Shown piece after piece: positions 8,110-17,723 of a stretch of 64,000 nucleotides of DNA; positions within the stretch are counted from its first letter, which is position 1, and the number at the start of each line of letters is the position of its first letter. The translations under genes and the position numbers were made by a program. The notes beneath the pieces are model-generated. The model was not told where the DNA came from and did not search any database. It saw nothing but the letters and a program-made list of their open reading frames with translations. This stretch comes from an uncultured Lachnospiraceae bacterium (GTDB taxonomy: Bacteria > Bacillota > Clostridia > Lachnospirales > Lachnospiraceae). The DNA lies in contig CAJULG010000002.1 in assembly GCA_910587045.1 (NCBI GenBank), positions 1 through 64,000 of the forward strand. The letters run 5' to 3'.

Positions 8110-9333
8110 ATGGTAAATATCGCGGTACTTGGATATGGTACAGTAGGTTCTGGTGTTGTAGAAGTGATTCGGACGAATCAGGCAATCGTGAATAAACGTG
8201 CCGGAGAAGAAATTAACATTAAATATGTGCTGGATCTGCGGAACTTCGAAGGAGATCCCATACAGGAGATTCTGGTTCATGACTATAATACCATTCTTGA
8301 GGATGAGACCGTCAAGGTTGTAGTGGAGGTAATGGGCGGCGAGGAGCCGGCGCACCGGTTTGTAAAGCAGGCATTGGAAAGCGGTAAGAGCGTATGTACC
8401 TCGAATAAGGAAATGGTAGCCAGATATGGTGCAGAGCTGATTCAGATTGCGAAGGAAAATAAGGTAAATTTCCTATACGAAGCCAGCGTGGGCGGCGGGA
8501 TTCCGATCATCCGTCCGCTGATCAGTTCGCTGACCTGTGATGATATAACAGAAGTATCCGGTATCTTAAATGGCACGACGAATTATATCCTTACCAGAAT
8601 GCGGGATCAGGGTGCTGCTTTTGATCAGGTATTACTCGAAGCTCAGGAAAAAGGCTATGCGGAGCGGAATCCGGAAGCGGATGTGGAAGGCTATGATGCC
8701 TGCCGGAAGATTGCGATACTGACCTCTCTGGTGTGTGGGCGACAGATTGACTATGAGGATATCTATACGGAAGGGATCACGAAGATTACGGAGCAGGACT
8801 TTCTGTATGCAAAGGCGTTGAAGGGCTCCATTAAGCTGCTGGGCACCTATCAGCGCGTGGATGGCAAGGTATACTGTATGGTAGCACCTGTCATTATCAG
8901 TGAAAAGCATCCGTTATATCATGTGGATGATGTATTCAATGCGGTATTTGTTCACGGTAACATGTTAGACGATGCCATGTTCTATGGGCGGGGAGCCGGC
9001 AAGCTTCCAACGGCAAGTGCAGTCGTATCCGATGTTGTAGATGAAGTGAAGCATATGGGAAAGAATATTATGCAGATCTGGGAACCGGGTAAACTGGAAC
9101 TGGGTAATTTTGACGAATGGAAGCATAAATTCCTGATCCGGATCCAGTCAGAGGATATTGATGATGTGAATATGGAGGATGTCAAGAATGCATTCGGTGA
9201 TGTTCTATATGTGAAAGCACCCGGAATTGTAAACGAGACTGCATTTGTTACGAATCCGATCGAAGAAGGCGTGTTCAAGGAAGCCATTCAGAAATTCGAT
9301 GGTGTCATCAGCACGATCCGTGTTGGATTCTGA
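8110..9333 (+). CDS. hom: Homoserine dehydrogenase
   Basis: A 407-residue enzyme reducing aspartate semialdehyde to homoserine on the threonine/methionine branch. The NAD(P)-binding GYGTVGSG is at residues 8-15, TSNKEMVARYG follows, and the catalytic block includes the substrate-binding GILNGTTNYILTRM and the DVEGYDACRKIAIL stretch. The C-terminus after about 340 is a shortened ACT-like region rather than a full 430-residue form. It is followed at once by an apgM-type gene and lysC, so the cluster is devoted to aspartate-family amino acids. Confidence 0.95.
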   Translation: MVNIAVLGYGTVGSGVVEVIRTNQAIVNKRAGEEINIKYVLDLRNFEGDPIQEILVHDYNTILEDETVKVVVEVMGGEEPAHRFVKQALESGKSVCTSNKEMVARYGAELIQIAKENKVNFLYEASVGGGIPIIRPLISSLTCDDITEVSGILNGTTNYILTRMRDQGAAFDQVLLEAQEKGYAERNPEADVEGYDACRKIAILTSLVCGRQIDYEDIYTEGITKITEQDFLYAKALKGSIKLLGTYQRVDGKVYCMVAPVIISEKHPLYHVDDVFNAVFVHGNMLDDAMFYGRGAGKLPTASAVVSDVVDEVKHMGKNIMQIWEPGKLELGNFDEWKHKFLIRIQSEDIDDVNMEDVKNAFGDVLYVKAPGIVNETAFVTNPIEEGVFKEAIQKFDGVISTIRVGF

Positions 9334-9354
9334 TAAAGAGTGGAGGAAGGATCA

Positions 9355-10563
9355 ATGAAATATGTAATTGTATTAGGCGACGGAATGGCAGATTATCCAT
9401 TGGATGAGATTGGCGGGAAGACGCCTCTTGAGTATGCCCGCACGCCGGTTATGGATGCGATGGCAAAGGTATCGGAGGTTGGTCTGGTACATACCATTCC
9501 GGAAGGAATGAGTCCGGGAAGTGATACGGCGAATCTGTCTGTAATCGGATATGACCCGAAGACCTATTATTCCGGGCGTTCTCCATTAGAAGCCTTAAGC
9601 ATCGGCGTGGATATGAAGCCCACGGATATATCATTTCGCTGTAATATTGTAACGCTGTCTGAGACCGGGACATCCTATGAGGAGCAGACCATTCTGGATC
9701 ACAGCTCCGGTGAGATATCAACGGAGGATGCAGCGCAATTATTGGAAGCAGTAAAGCAGGAGCTGGAGCCTCTGTATCAGGGCTATCGATTCTATGTGGG
9801 AACCAGTTACCGGCATTTGACCATCTGGGAGCAGGGAAAGGTATTGCCGTTAACTCCGCCGCATGATATATTAGGTAAGGTTATCGGGGACTATTTACCG
9901 GAGGATGCAGTTCTTCGTGCCATGATGAAGAAAAGCTATGAGATTCTGGTGAATCATCCGATCAATCTGGAACGGAAAGCAAAGGGGTTAAATCCTGCGA
10001 ATTCCATCTGGTTCTGGGGCGCCGGCACAAGACCGGCACTTTCCTCCTTCGAGGAGAAGAACCATAAGAAGGGCGTCATGATCTCTGCAGTCGATCTGTT
10101 AAAGGGGATTGCGGTTGGCGCAGGGCTTAAGAACATTACAGTAGAAGGTGCGACCGGCGGGCTGGAGACCAATTATGAGGGCAAGGCAGAGGCTGCGATT
10201 CAGGCATTACTGAAGGATGGCTATGATTTTGCCTATATCCATGTGGAAGCACCGGATGAAATGGGGCATCAGGGAAGCCTGGAGCGGAAGATCAAGGCCA
10301 TTGAATATCTGGACGACCGGCTGATCCGGTTAGTTAAAGAAGCCTTTGATGCTGCCGGAGAGGATGTCCGCATTCTGATCCTGCCGGATCATCCGACTCC
10401 GATCGTCAGACGGACCCACGTCAGCGATCCGGTACCATATATGCTGTATGACAGCACGGAACCCGTGGAAAACCGGTTCCGGTATAATGAAAGGGAAGCA
10501 AAGGCAAGCGGGATCTATGTGGCAGAAGGCCATACGATCATAGACCATTTGTTTGAGAAATAA
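9355..10563 (+). CDS. apgM: ApgM-family phosphoglycerate mutase-like protein, putative homoserine kinase
   Basis: A 402-residue member of the archaeal-type cofactor-independent phosphoglycerate mutase family. Metal-binding GDGMADYP lies at the N-terminus, the nucleophile Ser56 is in SPGSDTANLSVIGY, and HVEAPDEMGHQ and LPDHPTPI supply further metal ligands. A subgroup of this family located beside hom and threonine synthase has been proposed to act as homoserine kinase. No GHMP-type thrB is seen here, and the gene lies between hom and lysC, which favours that role. ATG at 9355 follows GGAGGAAGG. Confidence 0.85.
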   Translation: MKYVIVLGDGMADYPLDEIGGKTPLEYARTPVMDAMAKVSEVGLVHTIPEGMSPGSDTANLSVIGYDPKTYYSGRSPLEALSIGVDMKPTDISFRCNIVTLSETGTSYEEQTILDHSSGEISTEDAAQLLEAVKQELEPLYQGYRFYVGTSYRHLTIWEQGKVLPLTPPHDILGKVIGDYLPEDAVLRAMMKKSYEILVNHPINLERKAKGLNPANSIWFWGAGTRPALSSFEEKNHKKGVMISAVDLLKGIAVGAGLKNITVEGATGGLETNYEGKAEAAIQALLKDGYDFAYIHVEAPDEMGHQGSLERKIKAIEYLDDRLIRLVKEAFDAAGEDVRILILPDHPTPIVRRTHVSDPVPYMLYDSTEPVENRFRYNEREAKASGIYVAEGHTIIDHLFEK

Positions 10564-10580
10564 GAATCTAGGAGGAAGTC

Positions 10581-11783
10581 ATGTTAGTAGTAAAGAAATT
10601 CGGCGGTACTTCCGTAGCCAACAAGGAACGAATCTATAACGTAGCAAACCGGTGTATCGAGGACTACAAAAAGGGCAATGATGTTGTCGTAGTATTATCC
10701 GCGATGGGGAAATATACGGATGAGTTAATTGATATGGCAAAGGATATCAATCCGAATCCACCCAAACGGGAGATGGATATGTTATACACCATCGGAGAAC
10801 AGATGTCGGTTGCATTAATGGCGATGGCAATGAATCAGTTAGGTGTTCCTGCTGTATCCCTGAATGCATTTCAGGTCAGCATGCATACGACCAGTGTGTA
10901 TGGCAATGCAAGATTAAAGCGGATTGACAGTGAGCGGATCCGAAATGAACTGGAACAGAGAAAGATCGTGATCGTCACCGGTTTCCAGGGGGTTGATAAA
11001 TACGATAATTATACTACGCTGGGACGGGGGGGATCGGATACCACTGCAGTTGCGCTGGCAGCAGCCCTGAATGCGGATTCCTGTGAAATCTTTACCGATG
11101 TGGACGGTGTATTCACTGCAGACCCGCGTAAGGTTCCTTCAGCAAAGAAATTAGAGGTGATTTCCTATGATGAAATGCTGGAGCTGGCAACCCTGGGTGC
11201 AGGTGTCCTGCATAACCGTTCGGTAGAACTGGCTAAGAAATACGGAGTACGTTTGGTCGTGCGTTCCAGTCTGAACACATCAGAAGGAACTATAGTGAAG
11301 GAGGTAGGAAGCATGGAGAAGATGCTGGTAAGCGGAGTCGCTGCCGATAAAGATACAACAAGAGTTTCATTAATTGGATTAAAGGATGAGCCGGGTGTGG
11401 CATTCCGGTTATTCAACCATCTGGCAAGACACAATATCAATGTTGATATGATCTTACAGTCTGTCGGACGGGAGGGCACCAAGGATATCACCTTTACCAC
11501 GACAGAGGATAATGCGCAGGAGGCAGTGGAGATCGTAGAGCGTCACTTCCATGAGTATGAGAAGATTGACGTGGAGAAGGATGTTGTGAAGGTATCCATC
11601 GTTGGCGCCGGTATGCAGAGTAATCCGGGTGTGGCTGCCAAGATGTTCGAGTGCCTGTATGATGAGGGCATCAATATTAAGATGATCTCGACCTCGGAGA
11701 TTCGCGTCAGTGTACTGATCAGTGAGAAGTATACGGAGAAGGCAATGAATGCCATCCATGAGAAATTTTCTCTGGGTGAGTAA
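10581..11783 (+). CDS. lysC: Aspartate kinase
   Basis: A 400-residue kinase that phosphorylates aspartate, the first step toward lysine, threonine and methionine. Seen are the N-terminal VKKFGGTSVAN, the TGFQGVDKYDNYTTLGRGGSDTTAVALA nucleotide block, and EIFTDVDGVFTADPR. Two ACT domains (about 260-400) imply feedback control by lysine or threonine. An AGGAGG lies upstream of ATG 10581 and a strong terminator closes the unit at 11817. Confidence 0.96.
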   Translation: MLVVKKFGGTSVANKERIYNVANRCIEDYKKGNDVVVVLSAMGKYTDELIDMAKDINPNPPKREMDMLYTIGEQMSVALMAMAMNQLGVPAVSLNAFQVSMHTTSVYGNARLKRIDSERIRNELEQRKIVIVTGFQGVDKYDNYTTLGRGGSDTTAVALAAALNADSCEIFTDVDGVFTADPRKVPSAKKLEVISYDEMLELATLGAGVLHNRSVELAKKYGVRLVVRSSLNTSEGTIVKEVGSMEKMLVSGVAADKDTTRVSLIGLKDEPGVAFRLFNHLARHNINVDMILQSVGREGTKDITFTTTEDNAQEAVEIVERHFHEYEKIDVEKDVVKVSIVGAGMQSNPGVAAKMFECLYDEGINIKMISTSEIRVSVLISEKYTEKAMNAIHEKFSLGE

Positions 11784-11816
11784 TAGAAAGTACAGAAAAG
11801 CATAGAAAGAATAAGG

Positions 11817-11855
11817 AAGGCTGAAACACTGGATTATGAGTGTTTCAGCCTTTTT
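11817..11855. terminator. Bidirectional terminator between lysC and the minus-strand pair
   Basis: AAGGCTGAAACACT (11817-11830) pairs with AGTGTTTCAGCCTT (11839-11852). T residues follow on the plus strand and the convergent gene ends seven bases later. Confidence 0.85.
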
Positions 11856-11861
11856 GCCCGC

Positions 11862-12662
11862 CTACTCCGCACCGGAGAAGGTAGGAAGGAATCCGCGTCC
11901 CAATCTTTTTCCACTTTCGATACAATCCAGTAATTCGGAAATCAGACGTAAAGCTACCGGCTTTGCCAGTTCATAGCGTCTTCTCAGCTCTGCATCACTC
12001 TCCGCAAATTCCGGCTTCGGCTGCGGCGGAATGACCATGCCGGCAATGCTTTCATATTTCCCGATCAGACGCAGGACGAAGAAGATCGTCCGTTTTATAA
12101 TATTGCTTTCCTTCATACGCAATGCGTCATTGCACCAGATCATCATACGAAGGGCGCTGAGGATCTGCTTTCCCGTGGTACGGCCATAGAATTGATGAAT
12201 GACTGCCGCATTCCGGCGGGATACCTTTAGGGATCCGGTGACGAGGGTATTCAGCGGCAGGTGATCCTCTACGATCAGAGAACGTTCAAAGGAACCCTCG
12301 ATCGCAGAATGATTCAGATGCTTTTCTTCTATGATCCGGTAGATATAGGAATGGCAGGTCAGATCCAGTGCATAGTGGCAGACCATACCGCAGATATAGG
12401 CAGTAAATGCCGCCCGGTTCCGGCGGTTCCGGATGATCCTTGCCGCAGGCCCGAAGAACTTCCGGCCTGGCCATTTGTGGATCTGGCTTCCTAATCGATT
12501 TACATAATTCCGGTAGAAGGGGCGGTAAAAGAACAGAAGATCCGGCCCCTGAAGACCGATGTCGAACAGCTCCCGGTAAGGAGCGATCTGGTTTCTTACA
12601 GTATCCGGTAATTGTTCTATCATATCCCGCCCGAAACGGTAATGTGCATATACAGATGGCAT
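11862..12662 (-). CDS. Zinc-dependent phospholipase C-like protein
   Basis: A 266-residue protein that begins MPSVYAHYRFGRDMIEQLP and carries GLQGPDLLFFYRP, GMVCHYALDLTCHSYIY and EGSFERSLIVEDH. These spaced His/Asp/Glu residues match the metal ligands of the zinc-dependent phospholipase C/nuclease-like fold common in Lachnospiraceae. No signal peptide is evident, so it is probably cytosolic. The substrate is not known. The ATG at 12662 with AAAGGAA upstream fits better than the ATG 24 bases earlier. It lies directly downstream of the diguanylate cyclase gene and is probably co-transcribed. Confidence 0.75.
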   Translation of the reverse strand: MPSVYAHYRFGRDMIEQLPDTVRNQIAPYRELFDIGLQGPDLLFFYRPFYRNYVNRLGSQIHKWPGRKFFGPAARIIRNRRNRAAFTAYICGMVCHYALDLTCHSYIYRIIEEKHLNHSAIEGSFERSLIVEDHLPLNTLVTGSLKVSRRNAAVIHQFYGRTTGKQILSALRMMIWCNDALRMKESNIIKRTIFFVLRLIGKYESIAGMVIPPQPKPEFAESDAELRRRYELAKPVALRLISELLDCIESGKRLGRGFLPTFSGAE

Positions 12663-12686
12663 AATGTATTCCTTTCTTCCTGACAC

Positions 12687-14432
12687 TTACTTTGTCAGCT
12701 TAGTTGTAGTCTCGCTGTACAGGTCTTCCATTCTGGTCTGATGGGCCTTCAGCCATTTTTTGTTTTCATACATGTTCAGGTCTGCCTGCTGATAGGTATC
12801 CATCAGCTTTTTCTCCGGAGATGTCGCATCATAAAGCGCATAGCCGTATGCGATGCTGATACGGAATGGCAGCTCTGCCGTCCGGTTGCATTCTGCGATA
12901 AGCTGGCGGAACTGCTTAAGTCCCAGATCACAGCGTTGTTTTACATCCTCGCCGCTTAGCAGGATGGAGAATTCATCCCCGCCGATCCGGTAACAGTCAC
13001 AATTCAGATCCTGGAATGCATCTCTGATCAGGGTCGCACTATGGATCAGCAGACTGTCGCCGGCCTGATGGCCCATATGGTCATTGACAAACTTCAGATC
13101 ATTCACGTCGAACATGATAATGCCGATAGAAGGCAGTTCTTCCTTTTGCTTCTCCAGGTTAACAAGGTGCTCCTGAAAGGCAGTCCGGTTGCCGATTCCG
13201 GTCAGACCGTCCCGATAGGCCAGCTGACTGACAAATTCCGTCTGAATCCCGAGCTTTACTGCATTTATGGTCTTTTCCAGCGAAGATGTACCATAGCAGA
13301 TGATAAAGATCAGCAGTCCGATCCTGACAAACATTGCAGAATCGCCGGTACTGCCCAGATAGAACCGGACAATATCAATACCGGTAGCGATGGAAATACA
13401 GCTGAGACCAATGCCCCGCAGGATCCGGTAAATATTCTTTGCTGTGTTCTTTCCCTTGATCAGAGAATTCTTGGTTATCGTATAAAGCAGGATCAGTGCT
13501 GAGATTCCAAGAACAACGTGAGTAATATTTAAGGTCTCATGAATATCTGCAATATCCAGCAGATGCAGTACCATACAGACTGCGAAGCCGGTAATGGAAA
13601 GAATACTGATCAGAGGAATAACGAAATTCTTCCGGAAACCGAATGCAGAATCCAGATAAAGTACCATGGGGATCGGGATCAGCATCAGTGATGAACAGGA
13701 TATAAAGGAAATCAAACGACTGTCACCCCAGAACAACTGAAGCAGATTCGTCTCTGTCAGGCACCAGATGGCAATGCTGACAGCAAAGAGACCGAGATAA
13801 AGCAGTTCATGGTTCTTCTTTGCCTGCATGTTAATGGGAATATCGGCAAACATTAATAAGAGACCCACAAATAACAGCAGGATACAGGTGATCAGCGCAA
13901 CTGTCTTGCTCTGCAGCGTATCCAGTATGACACTGCCGGGAGATCCGAGATATACGTTGCTTAAACCGGTTCTGGCACTCTTATATACCGTAGTGATACG
14001 AAGCTCAAGTTGCCTGCCGGCATCCTCCGGCGACAGTGTGATATAATTCCAGCGTGTACCGAGGGACTTTGGATAAAATATGCTTTCCGGTACATAAGGA
14101 TTATAGACCAGTCTTCCATCAATATATACCTGATAGTAAATATTCTTACTGCGGAAACAGAAAGCAGTATCTTTTGCAATGGTATCCGGTAACGTATGAT
14201 AAATACTGAATTGCTGATATGGCGTTACGGAGTCGGATTCCGCCAGCCGGTTCAGGATGACAGGCTCGTTTGTTTCATTGCGCCAGCCCGTATCAAAAGG
14301 AACCGGTTCAGAAAAACAGGCCTGTATGGTGTCTGGTCCCTGGTAGCGGAGTGCCAGCCACGCAACGATCCCGGTAATGGATATTGCCATGATCAGATAT
14401 AAAATGAAAAAGGTTCTTTTTTTATGCTCCAT
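12687..14432 (-). CDS. Membrane diguanylate cyclase with 7TM-DISM-type sensor
   Basis: A 581-residue protein with an N-terminal transmembrane helix (about 8-26), an extracytoplasmic beta-rich region up to about 175, seven or so hydrophobic segments (about 180-385), and a C-terminal GGDEF domain. The active-site motif is intact (YRIGGDEFSIL, near 485) and LTGIGNRTAF and DVNDLKFVNDHMGH are present. It should make cyclic di-GMP in response to an external ligand. No RxxD inhibitory site is obvious before the motif. A transcriptional unit with the downstream phospholipase-like gene is likely. Confidence 0.9.
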   Translation of the reverse strand: MEHKKRTFFILYLIMAISITGIVAWLALRYQGPDTIQACFSEPVPFDTGWRNETNEPVILNRLAESDSVTPYQQFSIYHTLPDTIAKDTAFCFRSKNIYYQVYIDGRLVYNPYVPESIFYPKSLGTRWNYITLSPEDAGRQLELRITTVYKSARTGLSNVYLGSPGSVILDTLQSKTVALITCILLLFVGLLLMFADIPINMQAKKNHELLYLGLFAVSIAIWCLTETNLLQLFWGDSRLISFISCSSLMLIPIPMVLYLDSAFGFRKNFVIPLISILSITGFAVCMVLHLLDIADIHETLNITHVVLGISALILLYTITKNSLIKGKNTAKNIYRILRGIGLSCISIATGIDIVRFYLGSTGDSAMFVRIGLLIFIICYGTSSLEKTINAVKLGIQTEFVSQLAYRDGLTGIGNRTAFQEHLVNLEKQKEELPSIGIIMFDVNDLKFVNDHMGHQAGDSLLIHSATLIRDAFQDLNCDCYRIGGDEFSILLSGEDVKQRCDLGLKQFRQLIAECNRTAELPFRISIAYGYALYDATSPEKKLMDTYQQADLNMYENKKWLKAHQTRMEDLYSETTTKLTK

Positions 14433-14535
14433 GCATGCTCCCCTCTCATAAAATTCGAGATACTAATATTTTAAGATAACTGGAATAGAATGTCAATGTA
14501 AGACGGAGCTGTGAGGGGCAGTTGGGGAAGAATGC

Positions 14536-14564
14536 TTGCAAAACCTTGGCGTTTAGTATACAAT
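14536..14564 (+). promoter_or_regulatory. Probable promoter of the BMP-like gene cluster
   Basis: TTGCAA (14536-14541) and TACAAT (14559-14564) with a 17-base spacer, about 60 bases before the start codon. Confidence 0.5.
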
Positions 14565-14622
14565 AATCTAAATATGCAAATTTTTTTGTGATCAAAATCT
14601 GTCAGTTGAGTTGGAGGCTGTT

Positions 14623-16545
14623 ATGTCAGTTCAGGACTATTTAGAAGCGTTAAAGCTGGGAAAAAAAGATTATCGGGCAAGGATCAATAAAGGCCAGTAT
14701 CCGTATCTGCCGGTATTGGATGAGATCTTATCCCAGGTTGAGATAGAAAAAGAAATGAATTTAGGTCTGGTGCAGGTCCCGTTAAAACTGGTGACAGGAA
14801 CCAGTACCCGGGCAAGAACCAATGCCTTTGCCGGCAATTTTATGCCGATACTGGATTGGGGGTCCGAATTTGGCGCCAAATGGGCAGCGCTTTATGACAG
14901 TCAGATGGAGGAGGGAATCCGGGAACCTATCAAGGCTTATGAATATATGAACCGCTATTATGTTGTAGAAGGAAATAAGCGGGTCAGTGTACTGAAATAT
15001 TGTGATGCCGTTACCATACCCGCCATGGTGACCCGGAAGGTGCCAAAACGGACGGATGAGTTAGAGAATAAGATTTATTACGAATTCATGGACTTTAATA
15101 AGGTTTCCGGAATTAATAACATCTGGTTTTCCAAGGAGGGAAGCTTCCCGAAGCTGATAGAAGTACTTGGCTTTGAACCGGAGCAGGAGTGGACAGAAGA
15201 AGAACGGAAAGATTTTTCTTCTGCATATCTGGCATTTTCTACCGCATATAAGCAAAAGGGAGGAAAGAAGCTTCCGATCACGACCGGTGATGCATTTCTT
15301 GCATTTCTGAATATATACGGGTACCAGGAAACGAAGGAAATGACGAGTGCAGAATTGGCAGATGGGATTGTGAAGATATGGAAGGAATTCCGGATCCTCT
15401 GTAATGATGAAGTTGTAGAGCTTCGGATGGATCCCGTTGACACAGGCAAGAAGAATGTATTAAACTACCTGCTTCCTGCCAATGCAAAGAAGTTGAAGGT
15501 TTCCTTTGTATATGATAAGTCGCCGAATAATTCGGACTGGAACTACGGTCACGAGCTGGGCAGAAAGTACATTCAGGATTTATTCTCAAATCAGATCGAG
15601 ACAGAGGCGGTGGAGAATGTAACGCCGGGGGAAAATGCAGCAGTTGTACTGGAGGATCTGATCGAACACGGAAGCGATATCATATTTACCACGACCTCCC
15701 AGATGATACCGCCGAGCCTGAAGGCGGCAGTAGAGCATCCGCAGGTAAAGATCCTGAACTGCTCGCTGAATTCCACGCACCAGTACATCCGTACCTATTA
15801 TGCGCGGATGTATGAAGGAAAGTTCCTGACAGGTGTCATAGCAGGATCCTTAACAGAGAATAATAAGATCGGTTATGTGGCAGATTATCCGATCTATGGC
15901 CTTACGGCAAACATCAATGCATTTGCTCTGGGTGCGAAGTTCGTCAATCCAAGGGCAAGGGTATATCTGGAATGGTCAACCCTAAAGGATCATGATCTGT
16001 ATAAGACCTTTTGGGAACAGCAGATTTCCTATGTATCCAATCAGGATATGATCACCCCGGAAAATGCCTCCCGACAGTTTGGCCTGTATCACATTAATAA
16101 TGATGAAATTACGAATCTGGTCATGCCGGTATGGAACTGGGGTATATTTTATGAGAAATTGCTGCAAAGTATTATCAGCGGTTCCTGGAAGAAGGAAGAC
16201 GATACCGAAGGAAAACGGGCATTAAATTACTGGTGGGGCATGTCTGCCGGTGTGATTGATATTATCTGTTCCCAGAATCTGCCGGCATCTACAAGACAAC
16301 TGGTGGATTTACTAAAGCAACTGATCTGTAAGGGAGAATTCGATCCTTTTGATGGAGAGATCATTGCGCAGGATGGAGCTGTTAAGAGCAGGGCAGGAGA
16401 ACGAATGCAGCCGGAGGAAATTGTGACGATGGACTGGCTGGTCGATAATGTAGTTGGTTACATACCTACGATAGGAGGCTTAAAGGAGGAAGCAAAACCT
16501 GTAGTTTCCATGCAGGGAGTTGCAAAGAGCAAGAAGGAAGAATAA
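14623..16545 (+). CDS. Cytosolic ParB-like / BMP (PnrA-like) fusion protein
   Basis: A 640-residue protein without signal peptide or lipobox. The N-terminal 200 residues contain a ParB/Srx-like fragment (YEYMNRYYVVEGNKRVSVLKY) that in other proteins binds or hydrolyses nucleotide. From about 285 on it resembles the BMP/PnrA family of nucleoside-binding proteins (KVSFVYDKSPNNSDWNYGHELGRKYI, TTSQMIPPSLKAAV, KIGYVADYPIYG). PnrA relatives are usually lipoproteins feeding ABC transporters; this one should stay in the cytosol. GGAGG sits five bases before ATG 14623. It leads a run of small genes with near-abutting spacing. Confidence 0.75.
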   Translation: MSVQDYLEALKLGKKDYRARINKGQYPYLPVLDEILSQVEIEKEMNLGLVQVPLKLVTGTSTRARTNAFAGNFMPILDWGSEFGAKWAALYDSQMEEGIREPIKAYEYMNRYYVVEGNKRVSVLKYCDAVTIPAMVTRKVPKRTDELENKIYYEFMDFNKVSGINNIWFSKEGSFPKLIEVLGFEPEQEWTEEERKDFSSAYLAFSTAYKQKGGKKLPITTGDAFLAFLNIYGYQETKEMTSAELADGIVKIWKEFRILCNDEVVELRMDPVDTGKKNVLNYLLPANAKKLKVSFVYDKSPNNSDWNYGHELGRKYIQDLFSNQIETEAVENVTPGENAAVVLEDLIEHGSDIIFTTTSQMIPPSLKAAVEHPQVKILNCSLNSTHQYIRTYYARMYEGKFLTGVIAGSLTENNKIGYVADYPIYGLTANINAFALGAKFVNPRARVYLEWSTLKDHDLYKTFWEQQISYVSNQDMITPENASRQFGLYHINNDEITNLVMPVWNWGIFYEKLLQSIISGSWKKEDDTEGKRALNYWWGMSAGVIDIICSQNLPASTRQLVDLLKQLICKGEFDPFDGEIIAQDGAVKSRAGERMQPEEIVTMDWLVDNVVGYIPTIGGLKEEAKPVVSMQGVAKSKKEE

Positions 16546-16547
16546 GA

Positions 16548-17138
16548 ATGCGAATTTTGGTACTGGCAGATGTGGAATCTAAGTATTATTGGGACTATTT
16601 TGAGAAGAGTAAGCTGGATGGGATTGATCTGATCCTTTCCTGCGGTGACTTAAAACCGGAATATTTATCCTTTCTGGCTACATTTGCGAAAATCCCAATT
16701 TTATATGTAAGAGGAAATCATGACGATATCTATGAAACTCATCCGCCGGAAGGGTGTATCTGTATTGAAGATACCATATATAATTACCAGGGAGTCCGGA
16801 TTCTGGGACTCGGCGGTTCCATCCGATACAAGCAGGGAAGGAACCAGTATACACAGGCAGAGATGAAGAACAGACTGTTGAAGCTATGGTGGAAGATCAG
16901 GAAGAATAAGGGAATTGATATTCTTCTTACTCATGCACCGGCCTATCATGTGAATGATGGAGATGACCGGCCGCATGAGGGCTTTGAGGCATTTGTTCAG
17001 ATCATGGATACCTATAAACCAAAGTGTTTTATACATGGACATGTACATCTGACCTATTCCCGTTCTCATAAGAGGGAAAGCATGTACAATGAGACCCGGA
17101 TCATCAATGGATTTGAAAAGTACATTTTCGATTATTGA
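16548..17138 (+). CDS. Calcineurin-like metallophosphoesterase
   Basis: A 196-residue protein carrying the metallophosphoesterase signatures in order: D8 region (LVLADVESKYYWDYF), SCGDLKPEYL, RGNHDDIYE, LLTHAPAYH and GHVHLTYS. These bind two metal ions for phosphoester hydrolysis. The substrate is unknown. It starts two bases after the stop of the BMP-like gene, so the two are translated together, and a nucleoside-binding partner hints at a nucleotide-related substrate, which is inference. Confidence 0.85.
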   Translation: MRILVLADVESKYYWDYFEKSKLDGIDLILSCGDLKPEYLSFLATFAKIPILYVRGNHDDIYETHPPEGCICIEDTIYNYQGVRILGLGGSIRYKQGRNQYTQAEMKNRLLKLWWKIRKNKGIDILLTHAPAYHVNDGDDRPHEGFEAFVQIMDTYKPKCFIHGHVHLTYSRSHKRESMYNETRIINGFEKYIFDY

Positions 17139-17168
17139 GCTTAAGAATACGATTAAAAGGAGATTGCA

Positions 17169-17723
17169 ATGAAAGAAGTTGAGAACAGATTTGAGGATGA
17201 GATCATCAATCCGGCATTGATGCTGGCGATCAGCAGAATGAAAGAAAACAATAATCCGGATACGCAGAATAAGATGGTGCAGGAGGCTATGAATGCGAAA
17301 TTTCTGGTGCCATGCATCATGCAGTTTAAGCCGGGTACAGAGGAAGAACCGCGACGGGATCCAGGGAATACAGTCGTGAATTTCCGGATGTTGAAGGATC
17401 CCAATGACAAACTGTTCTTTATGGTATTTACCGATATGGAGGAGTTTCAGAAATGGGAGGATAATGATAAGCAGAATGTAATGGTACTCGGATTTGACAA
17501 CCTGGCATCCATGGTGGCCAGTGAAAAGAGTGATACCGGCGGTTTTGTGATCAATCCTTCTTCTACCAATATCGTATTCCGGAAGGAAGTGATTAAAAAT
17601 ATCGTAGTAAACCGGGAGAAGGCAATCGCAGAAGGAAAGATTGTCAGAATGACAGGAGAGGAAGCAAGAGCGTTTCGGGCGGAGCGGAATAAGAAAGAAG
17701 AAACAGGCGGAGAACTGGGATGA
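17169..17723 (+). CDS. SseB-like domain protein
   Basis: A 184-residue protein in which residues 15-160 resemble the SseB N-terminal domain (KFLVPCIMQFKPG, LFFMVFTDMEEFQKWE, VINPSSTNIVFRKEVIKNI). The function of this domain is not settled. It precedes, with a 4-bp ATGA overlap, a metallo-beta-lactamase fold gene. AAAGGAG lies upstream of the ATG. Confidence 0.75.
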   Translation: MKEVENRFEDEIINPALMLAISRMKENNNPDTQNKMVQEAMNAKFLVPCIMQFKPGTEEEPRRDPGNTVVNFRMLKDPNDKLFFMVFTDMEEFQKWEDNDKQNVMVLGFDNLASMVASEKSDTGGFVINPSSTNIVFRKEVIKNIVVNREKAIAEGKIVRMTGEEARAFRAERNKKEETGGELG

